NCBI GenBank assembly: GCA_948471035.1
Contig: CAOKRC010000009.1
Span: 1-46,216, forward strand
Source of the DNA: an uncultured Clostridium sp.
GTDB taxonomy: Bacteria > Bacillota > Clostridia > TANB77 > CAG-508
Direction: 5' to 3'
DNA: 46,216 bases
In this document: positions 39,296-46,216 of the stretch, one piece after another
How the letters are laid out: the number at the start of each line of letters is the position of its first letter
Numbering within the stretch: the first letter of the stretch is position 1
Translations under genes and position numbers: made by a program
Notes under the pieces: generated by a model
Databases searched by the model: none
The model's input: the letters and a program-made list of their open reading frames with translations, nothing else
Told to the model about the DNA's origin: nothing

Positions 39296-39308
39296 AATCT
39301 ACTCCTTT

Positions 39309-39959
39309 TTAATCTTTTGCAAGTGTAAAAACTCCAATTTCACGTACTTTTGCTTGTTTTAGAACTGTTGCACATTCTTCTAAAGTACTTCCTGTTGTAT
39401 AAATATCATCAAATAATAAAATTCTTTTATTGGCAATAGTTCCACTGTTTTCTAGTTTATATGCACCTTTTAAATTAATTTTTCTTTGTTCTTTATTTAA
39501 TGTACTTTGAGGTTTAGTATTTTTTATTTTGTATAAAACATTCGTACAAACTACAATATTTCTATCTAGTTTTGCACATTCTTTTATAATGAGTTCACTT
39601 TGATTGTAGCCTCTTTGTTTTATTCTTTTTTTACTTATTGGAACTGGGATAATTATATCATACTTTTTTAAAAATCCACATATTTTTTTATCTTTTATTA
39701 TAAAATTTGCAAATGCCTTATATCGATAGTTTTGTTCTCCAAATTTGTATTTTATAAAACATTCTCTTACTAAATCTTCGTATTTGAATATATACATCTC
39801 ATCTGTAAAACTTTTTGTGAGATAAATATGTTTTTTACATTGTTTTATTTCATTTAACTTTTTTATGCATTTAGGGCATATATCATATTTGCTTATATTT
39901 CCGCAAATTCCACAAGCATTGGGATAAAATACGTTTACCATATTATTAATAAAGTGCAT
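39309..39959 (-). CDS. ComF-family phosphoribosyltransferase-like protein
   Basis: 216 residues. An N-terminal zinc ribbon (ACGICGNIS and CPKCIKKL) and the C-terminal PRPP loop ILLFDDIYTTGSTLEEC identify the ComF/GntX family, linked to DNA uptake. Motifs IIPVPISKKRIKQRGYNQSE and KPQSTLNKEQRKINLKGAY are family hallmarks. Start after AAAGGGTG. The 140 bases to the next gene contain nothing I recognise except a short frame (MNISGFISHMYYC...). Confidence 0.92.
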   Translation of the reverse strand: MHFINNMVNVFYPNACGICGNISKYDICPKCIKKLNEIKQCKKHIYLTKSFTDEMYIFKYEDLVRECFIKYKFGEQNYRYKAFANFIIKDKKICGFLKKYDIIIPVPISKKRIKQRGYNQSELIIKECAKLDRNIVVCTNVLYKIKNTKPQSTLNKEQRKINLKGAYKLENSGTIANKRILLFDDIYTTGSTLEECATVLKQAKVREIGVFTLAKD

Positions 39960-40098
39960 TGTAACACCCTTTCTACTTTATTTAATTTTCAGGATTGTTT
40001 AGTAGAGATAATCTACTTTAAAGATTTAAAATTTTTATTACAACAAATCATTACCTATGTAATTTCTACCACAATAATACATATGTGAAATAAATCCG

Positions 40099-40251
40099 CT
40101 AATATTCATATTTTTGCCTCAACTCCTTAAATGCAATATCAGCTTTTATACCTTCTCCTTTTTCAATTTCTTCTTCTGATTTTTTTAATTTTTTTATTAT
40201 ATCTTCTTGCATTCTTTTTTTATTATATATATTCCTTACTAATTGTTGCAT
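40099..40251 (-). CDS. Small charged protein, antitoxin-like C terminus
   Basis: 50 residues: MQQLVRNIYNKKRMQEDIIK, then KLKKSEEEIEKGEGIKADIA and FKELRQKYEY. A strong AAAGAGGTG site precedes it. The end resembles the toxin-binding tail of RelB/Phd-type antitoxins, but no DNA-binding domain or toxin partner is present. It may be an orphan or remnant antitoxin, or an unrelated small protein. Confidence 0.5.
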   Translation of the reverse strand: MQQLVRNIYNKKRMQEDIIKKLKKSEEEIEKGEGIKADIAFKELRQKYEY

Positions 40252-40353
40252 ATTAATACACCTCTTTCTTTTTATACTATTTACAGTATATCATAAATTT
40301 GTATATTTTAAAATATTTCTATTGTTTATTATCTACAAACATTTTTATTATAT

Positions 40354-42581
40354 TCATTTAGCCATATTCTTCAACTTATACACAAGCCCTGTGTTTCTTT
40401 TTTTGGTATCTGTATTTTGTATCATATAGTTTAACACTTTATCCCCACTTATTATTATAAGTAGTTTTTTGGCTCTTGTTATTCCTGTATAAAGTAAGTT
40501 CCTTGTAAGTAGCATTGGAGCTGCTTGTGGTAAAGCTATTATTACTACATCAAATTCACTTCCGTTGTGCTTTATGTATTGTTATTGCATATGCGTGTTC
40601 TATTTGGTCTAGGTCTTGAAATGCATACCACGCAACTTTGTTATCATCAAATCTAATTTTTACTTGTTTTTCAAAATTATCTATCTTTTCAATTGTTCCT
40701 AATTCTCCATTAAAAACTCCGCTTCCATTTTCATACTCTGGCTCAAACCTTTCCCAGTATATATCGTAGTTATTTCTTATTTGCATTATCTTATCTTGTT
40801 CACGGAATGTAACACCCATACTATTTTTCTCTTGTTTAAAATCTGATTCTGGATTCAATTCTTTTTGTAAGGCTTTATTTAATTCTTTTGTTCCTAATGG
40901 TCCTTTTTTGGTAGGTGATAGAACTTGAATATTATCAAAGAAATTATAATCTCCAAAATTTGAAAGTCTTTCTTTGCATAGTGATAAAACCTGATATAAC
41001 ATTCCATCTGCCAACGGTTCTTTAATGTAAAAGAAGTCTTCTTTTGCATCATTTTCTTTTGCTTCTTTAGGTGTTATAAAGGTTTCTCCATTATTTACTT
41101 TATGTGCATTTAATATTATTTTACTTTTTGCAGCTTGTCTAAATATTTTATCTAGGTGAACTGTTTTTACTGTACTAGATTTTATTAAATCTTGTAAAAT
41201 ACTACCAGGACCTACTGATGCAAGTTGGTCTACATCTCCTACTAACACTAACTTAGTTCCTTTATATACTGCTTTTAAAAGGTAGTTCATTAAAAATAAA
41301 TCTACCATAGACATTTCATCTACAATTATTACATCTGCATCTATTGGTACAACTTCGTAATCTGTGCTTTCTATACTACCTTCCTCTTCTATTTTTCCTA
41401 TTTCAAGCAAACGATGTAATGTTTTTGCTTCCTTATTAGTTGCTTCAGTCATTCTTTTGGCTGCTCTTCCTGTTGGTGCACAAAGTACTACTTTTTTTCC
41501 CTTAGTTTCATATAAATCTATTATACTTTTTATAATTGTAGTTTTACCAGTTCCAGGTCCTCCTGTTATAATACATACATTGTTTTCATTTACAGCTTCA
41601 ATAGCTTCTTTTTGTTTTTCTGATAAAACTATATTTTCATCTTTCTCTATTTGTTTTAATTCTTTTTTTAAGTTTTTTATTTCTTTTATATTTTCAGTAT
41701 TATTTAAAGATATTATCTTTTCTGCAATGTTCGTTTCTGCTTTGTAAAAGGCTTGAAGATATACAAGTTCTACATCTTCATCTTGCTTTTCTACTACTAT
41801 TTCATTTTCCATCTTTAAATCTATTAAACAATCTTCTATATGTTCACATTGAACCCCAAGTAGTTCGTGAACAAATATTATTAAATTTTCTTTTTTTACA
41901 CAAGTATGACCATTATAACTTACTCTTATTAAACTATATTTTATACCACTTTTTATTCTTTTTGTATTATCTATAGCTATCCCTATATCAAGTGCCATTT
42001 TATCTATTTGTTTAAAATCTACACCTCGTGCAATATCAATTAATATATATGGATTTTCTTCTATTTTTTCTATTGCATTTACCCCTAGTAATTTGTACAC
42101 TTTTTTAGCATTCGCAGGTCCAATCCCAAATCTTTCTAAAAATCCTACAATTTGCCATAGTTCCCAATTTTCATTAAAACTTTGAGACATTTCTAAGGCT
42201 TTTGGCTTAGTTATTCCTTTTATATTTGCTAATTTTTCAGGTTCATATTTAAAAACATGTATAGTATCTTCCCCAAATGTATCTACTATTTTTTTAGCAG
42301 TAGAAGGTCCTATTCCTTTTATTGTTCCATTTGCAAGATAGTTTTTTAGTGATTCTAAATTCTGTGGCATCATTTTTTCAAATGTATCTATTTTAAATTG
42401 TTCTCCATAATCTTGATGTGTTACAAATTTTCCCACGAGTTTTAGAGTATCTCCTGTATTTATAAAAGGAAGATACCCTACAATTGTTATTTCTCTGGCA
42501 TCAGTTTCAAATGTTGCAACTGTATAACTATTTATTTCATTTTGATATATTATTTCTCCGTAATACTCCTTGTATTTCCAC
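40354..42581 (-). CDS. recD2: RecD2-type DNA helicase, needs two +1 shifts
   Basis: A 5'-3' superfamily 1 helicase for replication-fork and repair work. The N-terminal OB-like region (after the shift GEIIYQNEINSYTVATFETD, ITIVGYLPFINTGDTLKL), helix-hairpin-helix repeats (IKGIGPSTAKKIVDTFG), Walker A ITGGPGTGKTTIIK and Walker B VIIVDEMSMVD are seen. The frame breaks at codon 8, TTA CGG (C at 42560), and at codon 673, CAA CGG (C at 40564), inside the conserved ITIHKAQGSEFDVVI motif. Two skips give 741 residues ending KLKNMAK. The GTG at 42581 has GGAGAG before it. Unshifted, motif VI and the arginine finger region are lost. Confidence 0.92.
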
Positions 42582-42624
42582 TACTACTCTCCATTTTTTA
42601 TTTTATACTACTATATCATAAGAT

Positions 42625-42666
42625 AAAAAATAGTACAATTGTTTTTTTAACATTGTACTATTTTTT
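42625..42666 (-). terminator. Terminator after gerW
   Basis: AAAAAATAGTACAAT and ATTGTACTATTTTTT form a 15-bp stem, three bases past the gerW stop. Confidence 0.9.
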
Positions 42667-42668
42667 AT

Positions 42669-43331
42669 CTAATCGTCATATTTATCTGCTTCATCAAATA
42701 CTATTTCTTCAGATGCATCTTCTACTGGTTCTTCATATTCATACTCAAATGTTATATTTTTTGGCTCTCTTGGCTTTCTTGGAATTGTTTTTTGAACAAC
42801 GTGTTCATACTCTTCTTTCACTCGTTGTTTCAATTCTTGTTGCGTTTTTTGTTTTTCTCTTTCTTGCTCTTTCTTTTGTCTTATTTCCTCTTGTCTTGTT
42901 TTATTCTTTTCTTCTTTTTTATTTTGCATTGATTTATTTATCAAATTATTTGCTTTTTCTACTAAGTCTGGCATATAATCTAATAATTTATCTAAACAAG
43001 AATCATGGTCTACTGGTAATAGCTTTACACCACTTGGTTGAACTATTAAAAATGCTACTGGCATAATATTTACTCCTGCTCCTGCTCCACCTCCAAATGG
43101 TAATCTATATTGAATTTCTTCCTCTTTATCCTTTTTAGTATATTCGTCTATTGTTTCTCCTCTAAATTCACTTCCTCCTGATGCAAAACCAAAACACACC
43201 TTTGAAATAGGTATAATTACTATATTATTTGACGTTTCAATTGGCTCTCCTATAATTGTATTTACATCTACCATATCTTGTATACTATTCATAGCTGTAA
43301 CCATAAGACCTTCTATTGGATGTTCGCTCAC
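42669..43331 (-). CDS. gerW: GerW-family (YtfJ) sporulation protein
   Basis: 220 residues. The N-terminal half (HPIEGLMVTAMNSIQDMVDV, IIPISKVCFGFASGGSEFRG, PFGGGAGAGVNIMPVAFLIV) is the GerW family core. The C-terminal half is a long, highly charged Lys/Glu/Gln-rich coil, longer than usual. B. subtilis YtfJ is a forespore germination protein. Start is GTG, behind AAGGAGAG, inside the end of the DUF2953 gene (47-base overlap), so the two are coupled. Confidence 0.9.
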   Translation of the reverse strand: MSEHPIEGLMVTAMNSIQDMVDVNTIIGEPIETSNNIVIIPISKVCFGFASGGSEFRGETIDEYTKKDKEEEIQYRLPFGGGAGAGVNIMPVAFLIVQPSGVKLLPVDHDSCLDKLLDYMPDLVEKANNLINKSMQNKKEEKNKTRQEEIRQKKEQEREKQKTQQELKQRVKEEYEHVVQKTIPRKPREPKNITFEYEYEEPVEDASEEIVFDEADKYDD

Positions 43332-43917
43332 GTTTCTCCACTCTCCTTTTCTTTATTAAAAGATATATTACAAAAATAATATGTACCATTTTTACCTTAA
43401 TTATACAATTTAAATTTAATTTTATGAGATTTTTGTTTTGATATATAGGATAAATCTCGTAGTTATATTTTTCTTTATCATATTTTTTTATTACTTTTGC
43501 AAATCCTATTCCAATAACACTGGCAAGTATTGTGATTATTGCAGAAGTTATAATTACATCTATAGTTCCTATTTCTGCTTTTAAATTTAATTTATCAACC
43601 CTGACTTGTAGTTTATTTATAAGTTCTTTTAATTCTTTTGGAGATGGCATATCTGTTTTTACTTGTTTAAAATTAATGTTTTTCATTTTTTGTTTAACAT
43701 TTAATTTATTTACTAGCTCTTTATCAATTTTTATTGAAAATATTTTTAGTTTGTTTAATAAAAACAATTCAAAAAACACTTTATAATCAATCTTTAGTTT
43801 TCCACATTCATTAAAGTTTGATGCTTTAAATTCTTCTATTCTAATTGATATTGTTGATAAAATAATTACTGTAATTGTTAATAATAAAAATATGCATATA
43901 AAAAAAACTAATACCAT
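43285..43917 (-). CDS. DUF2953 family membrane protein
   Basis: About 210 residues: a transmembrane helix at the start (VLVFFICIFLLLTITVIIL), a β-rich middle, a second hydrophobic stretch (VIITSAIITILASVIGIGFA) and an end of ERTSNRRSYGYSYE. DUF2953 proteins are encoded with gerW in spore formers, as here. The start ATG at 43917 has GAAGGTG before it. Confidence 0.85.
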   Translation of the reverse strand: MVLVFFICIFLLLTITVIILSTISIRIEEFKASNFNECGKLKIDYKVFFELFLLNKLKIFSIKIDKELVNKLNVKQKMKNINFKQVKTDMPSPKELKELINKLQVRVDKLNLKAEIGTIDVIITSAIITILASVIGIGFAKVIKKYDKEKYNYEIYPIYQNKNLIKLNLNCIIKVKMVHIIFVIYLLIKKRRVEKRERTSNRRSYGYSYE

Positions 43918-44101
43918 AAAAACACCTTCTTTATGTATTAGTTTTTCCATTTTTTTCTTGCTTATACAAACATTTTTATTTAAATAATTCCAGTCTCAAA
44001 TAACATTTAATTATTAACATCAGCCTATTTAATTTTAGTCTAATAATTTAAGTTCTACTTCTTCTACTCTATATTTATTAGTAGCTTCATCTAATTTAAA
44101 T

Positions 44102-46023
44102 TCAACTAACGTTTTTGCCTTTTACAAAAATTCTTAACTCTGGATATCCATCTTTTATAACCCAAGTATTTTCAAAATCCCATCCTTTGAAATTATCTTT
44201 GTTACTAAATTCATCTGTTGATAGCGGACTACCGTGACCCTGCCACCTCTAGCGTAAACAAATCTTTATTATAGTAGCAATTTTCTACCACAGCACGTGT
44301 TGATGAATTTTCATTAGATTCCGAAGCCTGAAATACCCCAACTCTACCGGTAGCTGTCATAGTTCCTGAAAAATAACACTTTGTAAAGGAACAGGAATCC
44401 ATCCTGCCACCTACAAACCCACCTTGGTCATACCTACTAGAGCCGGATAATGTTGCCCTAGCATAACAATTAGTAAACCCAACAGACCCATAAACACCTC
44501 CAAAGAAACTCCCGATTTCACTTTTACCAGTTACATTGCCAGTTATCCCTACATTAATTACCCTCGCACCACTACCTCCTCTCCCACCAAGAACTCCAAC
44601 ATCATAAGATGTTCCAATAATATCAACATCCCTAAATAACACACTCTCCGCAGTACCATACCAGTTTTTTACTAATCCAACATATCTAGTAGTTTCATTT
44701 ATATTCAAATTAGATATGACATGCCCTTGTCCATCCAAAGTACCATAGAAAGTGATATCTTTTGTAGTATATTCGTATCCACTCATATCTATATCAGCCA
44801 TAATATAGTAATTACTATAGTCTCTCCAACCATGAGTTTGATTCCAAGTAGCTTTACTTCCAAAATTGTTTATTAAATCTTCTGGTGTATATATAAATGT
44901 TCCATCTATTATTTTTACTGTACATTCTGCTCTTGCTTCTCCATACAATGCTTTACATATAACTTTTGCTGTTCCTTCTGTTCCTTTTGCTACTATTTTT
45001 CCATCTTCTACTGTTAGTAAATCTAGATTGTCTACTTCCCATACTACGCTCTTATTTGTTGCATTTTCTGGTTCTACTGTATATTTTAATTGTATTCCTT
45101 CTGTAGAATTTATTCCTAAACTTACTGTTTCTTCTTCAAATGTTATTTTACTTATTAGTATTCCATCAATTTCAAATTTTGCAGTTATCGTTATTTCTTT
45201 TTGTACCTCGTATGTGTATGGATTTTTGTCTGTAATTTTAGTATCTCCTATATACCAACCAACAAATTTAAAGTTTTCATCCGCTGTTGCTTTTAGCTCA
45301 ATCTTTTCTCCTACTCTATATTCCCCTGTTCCTTCTACTGTTCCATTTCCTTCTTTAGTTAATGTTACACTCACTTTAAATTCATTTATTTCTACATTTT
45401 TTGTTATTGTTTTTCCGTAATGAATCTGTTACTTTTATTATATATATTCCGTTTTTGGTTATACCATTAAGTGTATATGTTCCATCCTCATTTTTTACTA
45501 AGTTCTCATTACTTTTTTCTTCTACTACACTTGATACTGTTCTTCCTTCTTTAGTTTTTACTGTTACTCTTATACTTGCACTTGTTACTGGTTCTCCATC
45601 AGTTTCTATTTCTACTTTTGTTATTTCTGGTCTATCTCCTTTTGCTTTTTCAAGTACTTCTACTGTATAATCACTTTTTACTTTAAATTCATATCCTTTA
45701 TACTCTCCTATTGGCTCTTCTGAATCTGTATCTATCCATTCTACTCCAGGACATTTTACAGGTAACTTATCTATTATATCTTGCATTGTTATGTTCATAT
45801 AATTACTTATTTGTATATCTAATATTACACTTTCTAATTCTTCTTTTATTGCCGCTTTTTCGTATTTTTCTCCCGCCTCTTTTGCTGTTTTTAATAATCC
45901 ATTATCTCCTATTAATACATTTATTGTTACCCCTGCTAGTATTAAAAGAATTATTATTGTTATAATTAATGCAATTAGAGTTATTCCTTTTTCTCTACTA
46001 TTTTGTTTTTTACTTTTGTACAT
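44102..46023 (-). CDS. Large prepilin-like multi-domain surface protein, needs two +1 shifts
   Basis: 639 residues after two shifts. The N terminus (EKGITLIALIITIIILLILA, then GVTINVLIGDNGLLKTAKEAG) matches the gene at 10427. Then come an Ig-like region, an InlB-type repeat (FKFVGWYIGDTKITDKNPYT), a BIG2-like domain (SLGINSTEGIQLKYTVEPEN) and a GLUG-like β-helix (FYGTLDGQGHVISNLNI onward). The breaks are TTA CGG at codon 203 (C at 45417) and TCA CGG at codon 597 (C at 44234). A stop at 44102 follows WVIKDGYPELRIFVKGK; the +1 frame remains coding-like to 44035, so an extra base in an A5 run may hide 22 more residues. Confidence 0.78.
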
Positions 46024-46088
46024 TCCTTGTTCCTCCTTGGTTTTAGTATTTCCTTCGTTTTTACTTTTATTCTTTTTATATTATATAT

Positions 46089-46115
46089 ATTATATCAACA
46101 AATACCATTTGTCAA
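46089..46115 (-). promoter_or_regulatory. Probable promoter of the large pilin-like gene
   Basis: TTGACA (46110-46115) and TATAAT (46089-46094) with a 15-base spacer, or TAATAT at 17 bases. The last 100 bases of the window show no other feature. Confidence 0.5.
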
Positions 46116-46216
46116 TCTGTATAATTTAAAATTCATAAAATATTGTTAATTAATGATATAAAACCTGAATCCGTGAATTGATTAGCAGTAAAGAAGTTGA
46201 AAATAGGGATATAGTA

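Noticed and set aside
40556-42436. recD2 starting at the GTG at 42436 and ending at 40556
   Set aside because: This drops the conserved N-terminal OB-like strand and the SEFDVVI motif. Both reappear after skipping the C in CGG, and the GTG at 42581 has a good ribosome site.

Overview
The window is very AT-rich. Its genes start behind GGAGG-type ribosome binding sites, and it has a T-box leader, σA-like promoters and endospore genes (spoVM, spoVT, gerW, a DUF2953 gene). This points to a Gram-positive, spore-forming member of the Clostridia, probably an uncultured gut-type lineage. The abundant prepilin-like proteins with the hydrophobic core ITLIALIITIIILLILAG fit that. No species can be named from the sequence alone.

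The most striking feature is genetic rather than a single gene. Fifteen times, in twelve genes, the reading frame is broken by one extra C placed exactly before an in-phase glycine codon, so that the ribosome meets CGG. Skipping that one C (a +1 shift) restores a full-length conserved protein every time. The genes are a bactofilin-like gene, rsgA, prkC, rlmN, truB, nrnA, a CAP-domain gene, ruvX, a ParA-like gene, spoVT (twice), recD2 (twice) and a pilin-like surface gene (twice). I found no in-phase CGG used as arginine in any native gene. The only two such codons lie in a GC-richer cupin gene that looks foreign. CGG triplets in the other two phases are common and undisturbed. This suggests that CGG is unassigned here and serves as a programmed +1 frameshift (or quadruplet) signal. 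A systematic sequencing artefact must still be excluded.

Layout. 1-660: the 5' part of a group IIC intron sits behind the spoVM terminator; spoVM and a 49-residue membrane protein read leftwards. 686-2932, rightward: nth, a Cys-rich small protein and a signal-peptide/β-solenoid/membrane protein. 3023-9070, leftward: rlmN-stp-prkC-[toxI-toxN]-rsgA-rpe, the conserved Ser/Thr kinase cluster with a type III toxin-antitoxin module inserted in it. 9204-10427: a pilin-like surface protein. 10757-11767: asd. 11795-14042: the foreign cupin, iscU and iscS. 14219-17314: ileS with its T-box. 17323-25262, leftward: the rimP-nusA-rnpM-ylxQ-infB-rbfA-nrnA-truB translation cluster, punctuated by short GC-rich palindromic repeats. 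25401-31493: a CAP/SH3 protein, then an operon ending in ireB-ruvX-DUF1292 that also carries a GAF/degenerate GGDEF protein and a ParA-like ATPase. 31673-34549: an MFS permease, tRNA-Gln and tRNA-His, a sortase and a HIT protein. 34579-37221: a short alaS, a structured RNA candidate and spoVT. 37349-42581: a KAP-type NTPase, comF, an antitoxin-like ORF and recD2. 42625-46115: gerW, the DUF2953 gene and a second large pilin-like surface protein.

Functional links: prkC, stp and ireB form a Ser/Thr phosphorylation circuit. spoVM, spoVT, gerW and the DUF2953 gene belong to sporulation. ileS, infB, rbfA, rimP, truB, rsgA, rlmN and alaS belong to translation. Several of the translation genes depend on the CGG shift to be made at all, which would couple ribosome function to the recoding event.
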